From the NCBI GenBank assembly GCA_021825025.1, contig JAKAIP010000014.1:1-8628 (forward strand): 8,628 bases of DNA, in the 5' to 3' direction. Numbering within the stretch: the first letter of the stretch is position 1; each line of letters starts with the position of its first letter. Made by a program: the position numbers and the translations under genes. Shown here piece after piece: positions 1-6,913 of the stretch. This DNA comes from a bacterium (GTDB taxonomy: Bacteria; Patescibacteria; Paceibacteria; UBA9973; SBAW01). The notes under the pieces were generated by a model that ran no database searches, was not told the DNA's origin, and saw only the letters and a list, made by a program, of their open reading frames with translations.

Positions 1-33
1 AATGGAAATCGTACCGCGCGCGTACTAGCAGCA

Positions 34-39
34 TATAAC
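34..39 (+). promoter_or_regulatory. Possible -10 element of the DUF5666-like gene
   Basis: TATAAC lies 17 bases before the ATG at 56 and matches five of six bases of the bacterial -10 consensus. No convincing -35 is visible 16-18 bases upstream, where the sequence is a GC-rich near-palindrome (GTAC, seven bases, GTAC at 11-25). If it is used, transcription would start near 46 and leave a leader of about ten bases, so the mRNA would be almost leaderless. This fits the lack of an SD sequence before this gene. The call is weak because short AT-rich hexamers occur by chance. Confidence 0.3.
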
Positions 40-55
40 CCTGTAGTAATCATCC

Positions 56-430
56 ATGAATAAAACAGCACTTGGTACCGGCATCATCGCCCTTATTATC
101 GGCTTCGGCGCAGGCTATCTGCTGCATCCTGCTCCTGCTGCGGCAGTACGTGGCCCAAACGTACGGACAGCAGGCGCCTTTGGCGGTGGCCGTAACGGTG
201 CCGGGTTCCTTGCCGGAACCGTCGTCTCGAAAGATGCTGGTAGCCTCACTCTCAATACCCGTGACGGAAGCTCGCACGTTGTCCTCATCACGCCCGACAC
301 GACTGTCTCAAAGAGCGTCCAAGGCGCCCTGACCGACGTTACCGCCGGTGCCACTGTTCTCGTCTCAGGAACGACGAATAGTGATGGTAGCGTCTCTGCA
401 AATCTCATTCAGCTCCGCCCAAATCAATAA
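56..430 (+). CDS. Small membrane-anchored/secreted DUF5666-like protein (124 aa)
   Basis: The protein has a hydrophobic N-terminal segment (about residues 5-23, GIIALIIGFGAGYLL) that is a signal peptide or membrane anchor, then a glycine/alanine-rich spacer (28-50). A compact beta-rich domain follows (about 52-120). It shows GTVVSKDAGSLTL, then a T-VSKS stretch, then a V-AGATVLVSG strand, then NSDGSVSANLIQL. This order matches the DUF5666 family of small extracytoplasmic OB-fold-like domains, whose biochemical role is unknown. No catalytic residues or cysteines are visible. The ATG at 56 is the first start in frame and directly precedes the hydrophobic segment. No SD sequence is present. The gene is monocistronic within the window and converges on the cohesin gene across a shared hairpin. 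Domain assignment is by eye; export is more certain than family membership. Confidence 0.75.
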   Translation: MNKTALGTGIIALIIGFGAGYLLHPAPAAAVRGPNVRTAGAFGGGRNGAGFLAGTVVSKDAGSLTLNTRDGSSHVVLITPDTTVSKSVQGALTDVTAGATVLVSGTTNSDGSVSANLIQLRPNQ

Positions 431-450
431 AACTATCTCACCATACCTAC

Positions 451-487
451 ACAAACGCGCCCGTCGCACTGCGACGGGCGCGTTTGT
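451..487. terminator. Strong bidirectional rho-independent terminator between convergent genes
   Basis: A perfect 18-bp inverted repeat (arms 451-468 and 470-487) has a GC-rich core flanked by A-rich and T-rich ends (ACAAACGCGCCC ... GGGCGCGTTTGT). Because the flanks are complementary, it can work in both directions: for the plus-strand gene ending at 430 and for the minus-strand cohesin gene ending at 503. The 72-base gap between the two stop codons holds little else. The tip bases cannot all pair because only one base separates the arms, so the real loop is about five bases. Confidence 0.9.
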
Positions 488-502
488 TATTAAGAAACGA
501 TG

Positions 503-1246
503 CTATGCGGTCCGGCGTCGGTACCACCACACGCCACCTCCGATAAGCACCAGAACGAGAAGGCCGAGCAGTATGCTCTGCAGCGAACTAAAGGAGGACC
601 CTGAAGCTGCCGCTGCGGCAAGCGCTGATGTCGTAGCTATAGCTACAGCTGTCGGTGCGACAGTCTCTGTTCCAGAAGCCACAACGGTAGGAGTCGATGT
701 TGCGACTACCGCAGGTGCCGCTACCGCCACTCGCACGACTGGCTTCACCACAGCTACTGTCTTTACTGGTGACGGAACAGCGATCATCACCTGAGCTGTA
801 CCTTGCGTACCCGATAGCGTATTTTTGCTATTTGCATCAAGCAACATCGATTGTCCTGTCACATCGATATGTGCTGTCCCCGCGGTCTTCGCACGAAACG
901 TTATCGTCCCGAACACGGTTGGTGCGGTGATACCTCCCGGATAGCCAGCTGTCTTCACAAGAAGACCGCTCGCGTTATCAATCGAATCATACCCCGTTGT
1001 CGAGAGAGCGAGCCACTTGGGTGCAAAGGCGAAGTTAGTCACCGTCACAAGAGCAGGATCAAATGAAACATTTGAACGAACTGTGTAGAGCTTGGTTCCC
1101 TCCGGCTCTGCGGTAAGCGTAACCGTAAATACTTTTCCAGGTGTGACCGAGACGGCCGTTGGCGAGAGATTCACCGTCGCGGCAAACGAGGAAGCAGGAA
1201 GCAGAAATGCGAGAGCTACCACTACTACTGAGAAGATGCGGGACAT
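503..1246 (-). CDS. Membrane-anchored cohesin-domain protein (247 aa)
   Basis: Residues 1-22 form a signal peptide (hydrophobic core VVVVALAFLLPASS). About residues 24-156 resemble a cohesin domain: VNLSPTAVSVTPGKVFTVTL opens the fold, followed by LYTVRSNVSFDPALVTV, the FGTITFRAKTAGTAHI strands and a closing V-MIAV strand. A low-complexity Val/Ala/Thr/Pro linker (157-217) leads to a C-terminal membrane helix (about 223-242, LQSILLGLLVLVLIGGGVWW) and a basic stop-transfer end, RRRTA. The expected topology places the cohesin domain outside the cell. Cohesins bind dockerin domains, and the gene just upstream encodes one, so a cognate pair is likely. The start overlaps the end of the dockerin gene region (two-base gap, no SD), which suggests translational coupling. 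It is the last gene of the minus-strand operon. Related stand-alone cohesin-fold adhesion domains without a dockerin partner are the main alternative. Confidence 0.82.
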   Translation of the reverse strand: MSRIFSVVVVALAFLLPASSFAATVNLSPTAVSVTPGKVFTVTLTAEPEGTKLYTVRSNVSFDPALVTVTNFAFAPKWLALSTTGYDSIDNASGLLVKTAGYPGGITAPTVFGTITFRAKTAGTAHIDVTGQSMLLDANSKNTLSGTQGTAQVMIAVPSPVKTVAVVKPVVRVAVAAPAVVATSTPTVVASGTETVAPTAVAIATTSALAAAAASGSSFSSLQSILLGLLVLVLIGGGVWWYRRRTA

Positions 1247-1248
1247 AA

Positions 1249-1878
1249 TTATGAGTTCATATGAATAATAAGCATGTTGAAGTCGAGAATATCGACGACG
1301 CCGTCGTTATTTAAGTCAGCCGCGATGCCAGTCCCAACTTGTCCCCAGTGCACCAAAAGTGCATTGAAGTCGAGAATATCGACGACGCCATCAAGATTGA
1401 TGTCGCCCACAAGAGGGCTCCCAGGCGTCGGGGTTCCATTGCTACTACTGCCACCTCCGCCACCTCCGCCGCCACCGCCACCTCCAGAAGATGGTGCTGG
1501 TGTCGTTGCGGTAGAAATAACATAACTGAAGTCAGCAACAGGACTTGCGGTAGAACCGTAACAAGCAACAGCCCGCAAGAGGCCAGAACCGCTGATCGTC
1601 ACCGGACTTGTATACGTCGAACCCGAAGAACACGTGAGTGCACTATCGAGGTCGGTGGTGTTTAAGAAGTAATGGATGGAAGTCGAACCTAGCGCCGACA
1701 AGACGATGCTCTGTGTCGTGGTGTAGGTGCCGGCACCTGGTGTCGCTGTTGGCAGCGACACCACAATACCCTCGACACCGGTCGAGACACCGGTCGAGAG
1801 CGTGCCGGTCACCTCAGAGGCGTGCGCAAGTGGTGCGAGCGCGAAGAGAAACGTAAGAGCAAGAATGAAGCGGTTCAT
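1249..1878 (-). CDS. Secreted type I dockerin protein with CHB/HEX_C-like domain (209 aa)
   Basis: A signal peptide (1-20, ending PLAHA) precedes a beta-sandwich-like region (about 44-122). That region has ATPGAGTYTTTQSIVLSA, SIHYFLN and YTSPVTISGSGLLRAVAC, the pattern of the chitobiase/hexosaminidase C-terminal domain, a non-catalytic module of exported glycan-active proteins. Cysteines 83 and 106 could form a disulfide. Twelve consecutive glycines (132-143) and a Ser/Thr/Pro stretch form a flexible linker. The C-terminus (about 157-207) is a type I dockerin with two calcium loops, DINLDGVVDILDF (159-171) and DLNNDGVVDILDF (188-200). Both keep D, N, D, D and D at ligand positions 1, 3, 5, 9 and 12. 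No enzyme domain is present. It lies six bases after the giant gene and two before the cohesin gene, so it is probably the cohesin partner that links a glycan-binding module to the cell. Confidence 0.88.
   Translation of the reverse strand: MNRFILALTFLFALAPLAHASEVTGTLSTGVSTGVEGIVVSLPTATPGAGTYTTTQSIVLSALGSTSIHYFLNTTDLDSALTCSSGSTYTSPVTISGSGLLRAVACYGSTASPVADFSYVISTATTPAPSSGGGGGGGGGGGGSSSNGTPTPGSPLVGDINLDGVVDILDFNALLVHWGQVGTGIAADLNNDGVVDILDFNMLIIHMNS
1277..1302 (-). repeat. Direct repeat copy A (second dockerin calcium loop)
   Basis: This 26-bp stretch is identical, base for base, to 1364-1389. It encodes GVVDILDF plus the first two bases of the next Asn codon in the second calcium-binding loop of the dockerin. 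The flanking bases differ between copies (GCCGTCGTT side versus GCCATCAAG side), so the identity is confined to the loop core. Confidence 0.9.
1364..1389 (-). repeat. Direct repeat copy B (first dockerin calcium loop)
   Basis: This is the second copy of the 26-bp perfect repeat. It encodes the same GVVDILDF residues in the first calcium loop of the dockerin. Duplicated loops are normal for dockerins, but exact identity at the DNA level over all third codon positions suggests a recent duplication or gene conversion. Confidence 0.9.
1450..1485 (-). repeat. Glycine-linker short tandem repeat inside the dockerin gene
   Basis: Thirty-six bases encode twelve consecutive glycines using mixed GGA, GGT and GGC codons. 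On the plus strand the nine-base unit GCCACCTCC occurs at 1450-1458, 1459-1467 and 1477-1485, with a related unit in between. Units are multiples of three, so slippage would change linker length without breaking the frame. Confidence 0.85.
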
Positions 1879-1884
1879 AGAGCG

Positions 1885-4800
1885 TTAGTTAGACTGGACA
1901 CCATAGCTTGCCGAGTACGATCCACCAGCAGTACCCGTTGGAACTCTCATTTCGACGGTCACCTCGATCTGCCGACCGGCCGCAACTGGATTTAGGTCAG
2001 ACGAGAGCGTTATCGGGTTGCTGTAAGTGTTCGGAGCTGTAATCGCCATCGCGCTCGTCGAGGCAGTAGCATCTGACGACTGCGCTGAGTAGAAGCGGAG
2101 ATTACTTGCTGGAATCGTATTTGTTCCACTCACGAAGTCAGAGAACTTCATCGCAAGATGCGTCTCTGCGGTAGGCACGGTCATGTGGAAGGTCCATCGG
2201 AATCCGTTGTCGAACGTATTGTCAGCTGTTGCATACGTCTTCGTGCCATCGATACCCGTCACCGCAAGCACTGCCGAAGTATCGTCGACTACCGTGGTGA
2301 AGGTATTGTCACCCGAGGTCGCGAGATTTGTCGCAGCGTCAGCAGACTTCACCCGGAAGTGATACTGCGTGTTTGGAGTCAGACCACTCAACAGGACGCT
2401 ATGGGAAGCTGTGAGCGTCGGATCAATCACTGTCGATGAGCCGTAGCCAGACGTTGTTCCGTGTGCGACTTGCGATGTCGCATTCTCATTCGTCGTCCAG
2501 GTAATCTGCACCGTGCTCGTGCTGATATTTGTTGACTGCACATTCGTAATTACTGGCGGAGTCGTATCAGGCACAGCCGCTCCCGTAAAGGTCACCGCAA
2601 CGACATTCGGGATAAGCAGACCACTTGCAGCATTCACGTGCACAGTGCCCGGGAGAGAGCTCGCGAGTGTTGTCGTTTGTACACCATTTGCCACCGTCAG
2701 AATTGTGTCTCCGAGGCTCCCGGAACCATCCGTCGAGAGGACGACTTTGGTCGAGTTGTCGGTCGTGATGGTATTGCCGTACTGGTCCTGTGCAGCAACC
2801 GTGATAGTGCTTGTGTCAGCCGTAGTAAGACTTGTCGGACTTGCCGAGATACCAACCTGCGTGAGTGCTCCAGGGACCACCGTTACCGTAAACGATGTTG
2901 GTGTCGCTATATTGCCGGCAGCATCCGTCTTCGTACAGTTTACTGTTGTTGCCCCCATCGGGAAGACTGTTCCCGAAGCTGGAAGACAATCGGCTGGAAG
3001 TGTACCGTCAACCGCATCGGTAGTGTCCGGCGCAGTGTAGGTCACCGTTGCTCCACCAAGCTGATCGGCTACTACTTGCTTATTTGCGTGAGCAGCGATG
3101 ACTGGAGCAGTCGTGTCGTGGACCGTCACTGTAAAGGTCACTGGCACCGCTGCATTCCCTGCCACATCAGCGGCCGTACACGTCACGGTAGTTACCCCGA
3201 GCGGGAAGAGTGACCCGGAAGATGGGAGACAGGTTACGGTGTCGGTCCCGTCAACAATATCGGTCGCAACCGGAAGCGTATAGCTTACCTGTGCCCCCGA
3301 GGCAGACGTCGCTTCAGCTGTCTCGTCACTATGAGAAGCGATGACAGGCTTCGTTGTGTCGGTAATCGTGACTGTTTGCGTGGCAGTAGCACTATTGCCG
3401 GCAGCGTCAGTCGCTGTCCAGGTAACTGTCGTAATTCCCACTGGGAACGTCGCAGGCGCATCACTCGTCACTACAGGCGCAGGATCAAGCGCGTCAATTG
3501 CAGTTGCCGGCGTAAGCGTGAGCGGCGTAAGCGCTGCTGTCGCCTCCATCGTAATAGCTGCCGGAGCCGTGACTGTTGGCGCGTGCGTATCCCAGGTGAG
3601 CGTCATATCAGCGTGCCCGACATTTCCAGCGGCATCAGTCGCAAAGAGACGAAGCGTGTACACGCCATCAGCACTTGCTGAGATCGTGGTGTCTGCCGCG
3701 TTCCCTGGCGAGAAAGTGACTGTACCCGGACCGCCCTGTTGCGCCCAACTATACGTGACCACCCCCGAACCATCCGTGTCGGTCGCCGTGGCATGCTGCA
3801 GAACTGGAGCATGCACATTTTTATTCGAACCTGCGTCAACAACAGGAGCGGTCGTATCGATGCGGAATGGTGTCACCGCAAGTACGTTACTTACGTTCCC
3901 TGCTGAATCTGTCACGGTAATAGTACAGGCGTTGTAGAGTCCGTCCGCAAGATGATCGAAGGTTATTGCGACATCACCCGTCGTCGTCGCAGCTGGAGCG
4001 AGCGTACTGGTGCAGCCACCACCGTAGGTGATCGTACCAAGCTTCGTGGTGCTAAACACATACGAAGGTGTTGTGGTTGCCGTCGGCGTTGTAACTGGTG
4101 TCACTTCGGCGACTACTGGCGGGACAGTATCGATCGTCCACGAGTACGTCGTCGGCACAGTCTGCCAATTACCGGACTGGTCGCGCCCGAGAACATCCAG
4201 AGTGTGTGCACCGTCAGCAAGACTTGAAGAGGCGATAGTCGTACTCACTCCCGTCTCGGCGCTCCACGCACCACCATCGAGCCGGTAGCTGTAGTACGCG
4301 ACATCGCCAGTCGCTCCGACAGTGACGTTAATCGTCGTTGCGTTGGTGAGAAGATTTGGTGTGCCCGTAAGTACGGCGGTCGGCGCAGAGCTATCGAGCG
4401 TTGCGCACGATGCGTCGGTACACCACGGCACGAAGGAAACGAAATTGCTCACCCCAGCGCCATCGCCGTGGGGATTACCTGCGTACGTTGGACCCTCTTT
4501 ACTTCCCCACCAGTTATTAATTGCCGTCGTCGTTGCCGTAGTACTATTCAACACTCCCGCAACGATATCTTTCGCAAAACTGTTGTACTGAATAGTCACC
4601 GATGTGGCATCTGCATTTTGTTCAACGTGCACACCAACGGTTGCAGCAGAGGTGAGTCCAGAGATAGTGTTGTGTTCCACGAGAGCGCCCGGCGTATTAC
4701 CCTCAAGACCTATCGCCGTTACCCATCCTCCTGTCAATCCGGAGATAACATTATTTGAGATTGTTGCGCCCGACACCGCTCCAATCCCTGAAGTGGCATG

Positions 4801-6741
4801 ATTAAGGAGCATTCCGTAAGCACCTTTTCCCGGACGAGCATTTATATTATTGATTGTATTCCCATCGATGGTGACTGACGAAAGAATCGCTGTCCCATTT
4901 GAGTCGAGAATCCCAATACCAGAAGTAGAACCACCAACTGTAGTGTTTCCAATGTTTGTAATGGTGTTCTTTGTAATAGTCAGGCTGGACGCATCAGACG
5001 CTCCGTCTTCCCAGATAATCGAGTGAATATTGCCAGACGCACTCGTACCAACATCTGTCACGGTGTTGCCAGTAATAGACACGTTGCTATTCCCAGCAAT
5101 CGTAACTGCGTAGTTACCAGAAGGGTTAGTGAGTGTCAGATTTTTCACAGTTACGGCATCACTCACTACCGATACCAAGCCGTGAATGGTGGTACCTGTT
5201 GCACCCGAATGACTCTGCAGTGTGAGCGACTTATTTACATTTACATTCTCCGTATAGGTACCTGGGAAGATATCGATCGTATCCCCGGCCGTCGCCTTGG
5301 CCACCGCCCCGACGATACTGCTGAAGTCGGCATGGTCTGCAGGTGTCCCACTCACGGTAAGTGTGTTGTTGTTGTCGAAGACAAATGAGACCGGTGCAGA
5401 ACTGACGCTATTGCCCGCGCCATCAGTCACTGTCACCACAATTGTATGGCGCCCGTCAGAGAGTCCCGATATTGCAGACGTCAATGCGGTCGTACCATCA
5501 TTGTTCGCAGCGGCAGGCGAGGTCGTCGCCGCTCCATCGATAGAGTACGTATACGTAAGCGGGTTCGTATCACTTGAGGTGAAGCTGAGCGCGCTCATGT
5601 CCGTCGTCGTGTTACCTGATCCCTTATACACCGCGTCTGCTACCGGCGAGGTGAGCGTCATGGTCGGCGCTGTCGTATCGATGTGGATCTGAGCTGGCGT
5701 AAGCGGCCCAGCGACAGGACCTGTCTTATTGCCGGCAAGATCGGTGATGGTATAGAAGAGCTGATAGGCTCCGTCAGCAGCAACCGGGCCGCTACTTGGA
5801 ATCTTCCCATCCCATACGACAGTCGTTGTTGCCTGTCCGTCCAGACTCGGGTTGAAATCTCTATAAATCGATGGGCTGGAAACGCTTTCTATACGTACGG
5901 TATTCCACGTTACCGGTTCGCTTGCAGTGAGAGCGATAGTCGTGGAAGCATGTGCGGGATTGAAGTACACATCGTTCGTCGTACCATTCAGTGTGTACGA
6001 AGAGATTGTCGGGGCGACAGTGTCTACCTTAAATTCTGCTGAGTGTGCTGCTTCGATGTTATGTGCACCATCTTTATCGACGGCATTGTCTTCAGAGTAA
6101 TAGACAAGAAGATTGTCACCTTGAGGCGCCACAACTGCTCCGGTCGTTGTCGTCGTTGCCACGACAACTGCACCGCTAGTCGCGTTGTACCAAGCATAAT
6201 TGATGTTCGAACATCCGCTCAAGTTATCGGTACACGTGAGAGTGATAACTGGAGCTGTCTTGTACCAACCACTGAGCCCGTCAGGCATAGTACTCGTTGC
6301 AAGCGTTGTAGTTGGTGCCGTGTTGTCGACAGTGAAAACATTGCTCGAGTAAGCAATTCCTGTAGATCCATCCGTCACCTCAATACGATATGTGCTTCCG
6401 TCTGCTAGTGGCAAACCACTAGTCTGAGTAGTAACCCAAGGATAATTGTTGTTCGTTGCTGTAATACCGTTTGCAATAAGAGTATTGAAGTGATTTGTAT
6501 CTCCGTCTTTAGAAAGAAGAATCGAGATACTGTCGGTCGACGACGCATTTGCTGTCCATGTAATATTGCTAGTGCCTCGCCAGAATTCTCCGCCATTAGG
6601 TGCGGTCAACGTAATCGTGTTTACAGTTGCATGTGCCAGACTAATAAAAAATCCGCCCATTGCGATGGCGGACACAGAAAGGAACAGTGCGGCGACACGA
6701 GTCGTACGCAAGCGAAGTATAGATGTGAACAAGCTTCTCAT
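1885..6741 (-). CDS. Giant secreted multidomain adhesin-like protein (1618 aa)
   Basis: A basic N-terminus and hydrophobic core end at SLAHA (residue 38), a probable signal peptide. In order: a Kre9/Knh-like beta domain with PNGGEFW and NITW (about 42-140); Ig-like repeats joined by DTTAPT-type linkers (140-460); a right-handed parallel beta-helix (470-773) opening with GDTIDIFPGTYTENV and closing with NNWWGSKEGP and FVPW; more Ig-like repeats (785-965); a PKD-like region (966-1051); three HYR modules (1053-1290); a bacterial Ig-like domain (1291-1388); fibronectin type III (1392-1485); and an unassigned C-terminal domain (1488-1618). All ten cysteines fall into close or symmetric pairs. No catalytic residues, LPXTG motif, dockerin or C-terminal membrane helix are visible. 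It is the first gene of the operon with the dockerin and cohesin genes. A role in adhesion or glycan contact is inferred. Its start is preceded only by a weak AGAG. Confidence 0.88.
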   Translation of the reverse strand: MRSLFTSILRLRTTRVAALFLSVSAIAMGGFFISLAHATVNTITLTAPNGGEFWRGTSNITWTANASSTDSISILLSKDGDTNHFNTLIANGITATNNNYPWVTTQTSGLPLADGSTYRIEVTDGSTGIAYSSNVFTVDNTAPTTTLATSTMPDGLSGWYKTAPVITLTCTDNLSGCSNINYAWYNATSGAVVVATTTTTGAVVAPQGDNLLVYYSEDNAVDKDGAHNIEAAHSAEFKVDTVAPTISSYTLNGTTNDVYFNPAHASTTIALTASEPVTWNTVRIESVSSPSIYRDFNPSLDGQATTTVVWDGKIPSSGPVAADGAYQLFYTITDLAGNKTGPVAGPLTPAQIHIDTTAPTMTLTSPVADAVYKGSGNTTTDMSALSFTSSDTNPLTYTYSIDGAATTSPAAANNDGTTALTSAISGLSDGRHTIVVTVTDGAGNSVSSAPVSFVFDNNNTLTVSGTPADHADFSSIVGAVAKATAGDTIDIFPGTYTENVNVNKSLTLQSHSGATGTTIHGLVSVVSDAVTVKNLTLTNPSGNYAVTIAGNSNVSITGNTVTDVGTSASGNIHSIIWEDGASDASSLTITKNTITNIGNTTVGGSTSGIGILDSNGTAILSSVTIDGNTINNINARPGKGAYGMLLNHATSGIGAVSGATISNNVISGLTGGWVTAIGLEGNTPGALVEHNTISGLTSAATVGVHVEQNADATSVTIQYNSFAKDIVAGVLNSTTATTTAINNWWGSKEGPTYAGNPHGDGAGVSNFVSFVPWCTDASCATLDSSAPTAVLTGTPNLLTNATTINVTVGATGDVAYYSYRLDGGAWSAETGVSTTIASSSLADGAHTLDVLGRDQSGNWQTVPTTYSWTIDTVPPVVAEVTPVTTPTATTTPSYVFSTTKLGTITYGGGCTSTLAPAATTTGDVAITFDHLADGLYNACTITVTDSAGNVSNVLAVTPFRIDTTAPVVDAGSNKNVHAPVLQHATATDTDGSGVVTYSWAQQGGPGTVTFSPGNAADTTISASADGVYTLRLFATDAAGNVGHADMTLTWDTHAPTVTAPAAITMEATAALTPLTLTPATAIDALDPAPVVTSDAPATFPVGITTVTWTATDAAGNSATATQTVTITDTTKPVIASHSDETAEATSASGAQVSYTLPVATDIVDGTDTVTCLPSSGSLFPLGVTTVTCTAADVAGNAAVPVTFTVTVHDTTAPVIAAHANKQVVADQLGGATVTYTAPDTTDAVDGTLPADCLPASGTVFPMGATTVNCTKTDAAGNIATPTSFTVTVVPGALTQVGISASPTSLTTADTSTITVAAQDQYGNTITTDNSTKVVLSTDGSGSLGDTILTVANGVQTTTLASSLPGTVHVNAASGLLIPNVVAVTFTGAAVPDTTPPVITNVQSTNISTSTVQITWTTNENATSQVAHGTTSGYGSSTVIDPTLTASHSVLLSGLTPNTQYHFRVKSADAATNLATSGDNTFTTVVDDTSAVLAVTGIDGTKTYATADNTFDNGFRWTFHMTVPTAETHLAMKFSDFVSGTNTIPASNLRFYSAQSSDATASTSAMAITAPNTYSNPITLSSDLNPVAAGRQIEVTVEMRVPTGTAGGSYSASYGVQSN
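2872..3585 (-). repeat. Three tandem HYR (hyalin-repeat) modules in the giant protein
   Basis: Three units of about 80 residues (1053-1129, 1130-1209, 1210-1290) share a FPVG/FPLG/FPMG strand, a TTVTWTA/TTVTCTA/TTVNCTK strand, a D-AGN turn and a closing DTT-P or V-PG linker. Units two and three have a cysteine pair 17 residues apart (1171/1188 and 1252/1269). Unit one has Ser and Trp at those places and so lacks the disulfide. HYR modules are Ig-fold adhesion modules of extracellular proteins. Confidence 0.82.
4423..5334 (-). other. Parallel beta-helix domain of the giant protein
   Basis: Residues about 470-773 show recurring N-x-I/V-x-x-N-x-I/V turns (VSITGNTVTDV, LTITKNTITNI, VTIDGNTINNI, ATISNNVISGL, ALVEHNTISGL, VTIQYNSF), roughly one per coil. 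The domain opens with a GDTIDIFPGTYTENV motif and ends with the NNWWGS...GP...FVPW cap. This is the pectin-lyase-like fold found in polysaccharide lyases, NosD-like proteins and many adhesins. Lyase catalytic residues cannot be identified by eye, so glycan binding or a structural role is as likely as enzymatic cleavage. Confidence 0.8.
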
Positions 6742-6794
6742 AAGCGTTCTCTATTTATTGATAAGCCCCGGCGCCCCGCCGATAGGTTACCCGT

Positions 6795-6823
6795 ATCGTC
6801 TGCCTGTCGTGTCCCGTTGTCAA
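6795..6823 (-). promoter_or_regulatory. Possible promoter of the surface operon
   Basis: On the minus strand a perfect TTGACA (6823-6818) is followed after 17 bases by GACGAT (6800-6795), which matches only three of six -10 bases. A start near 6788 would give a leader of about 47 bases that includes a GC-rich segment around 6767-6782. The consensus -35 makes the site worth noting, but the poor -10 makes it uncertain. Confidence 0.25.
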
Positions 6824-6864
6824 CCAGTGTAGACAGGATAACTTTGTGTGTTTTTTAGGAAAAC

Positions 6865-6896
6865 AAAAACGCCTCGGGGTAAACCGATGCGTTTTT
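6865..6896 (-). terminator. Rho-independent terminator of the 149-residue gene
   Basis: An inverted repeat (arms 6865-6877 and 6884-6896) has one internal mismatch and a six-base loop, GGTAAA. Read on the minus strand, the hairpin ends in GTTTTTGTTTTCC, a good U-tract. It lies 17 bases past the TGA at 6914-6916. It also insulates the surface operon from transcripts coming from upstream. Confidence 0.78.
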
Positions 6897-6913
6897 CTTG
6901 CGAGGCCGAGAGA

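Noticed and set aside
348..794. Plus-strand open frame (148 aa) across the terminator and the end of the cohesin gene
   Set aside because: It overlaps the end of a real gene, crosses a strong terminator and is antisense to the Ala/Val/Thr linker of the cohesin protein.
2513..3040. Long plus-strand open frame (175 aa) antisense to the giant protein
   Set aside because: It is a shadow of the Thr/Val/Ala-rich repeats on the other strand; its Val/Ser/Thr-rich translation mirrors that composition and it has no domain, SD or promoter.
3341..3937. Long plus-strand open frame (198 aa) antisense to the HYR and PKD-like region
   Set aside because: Same cause: codon bias of the minus-strand repeats keeps the antisense frame open. 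No signal, domain or start site supports it.
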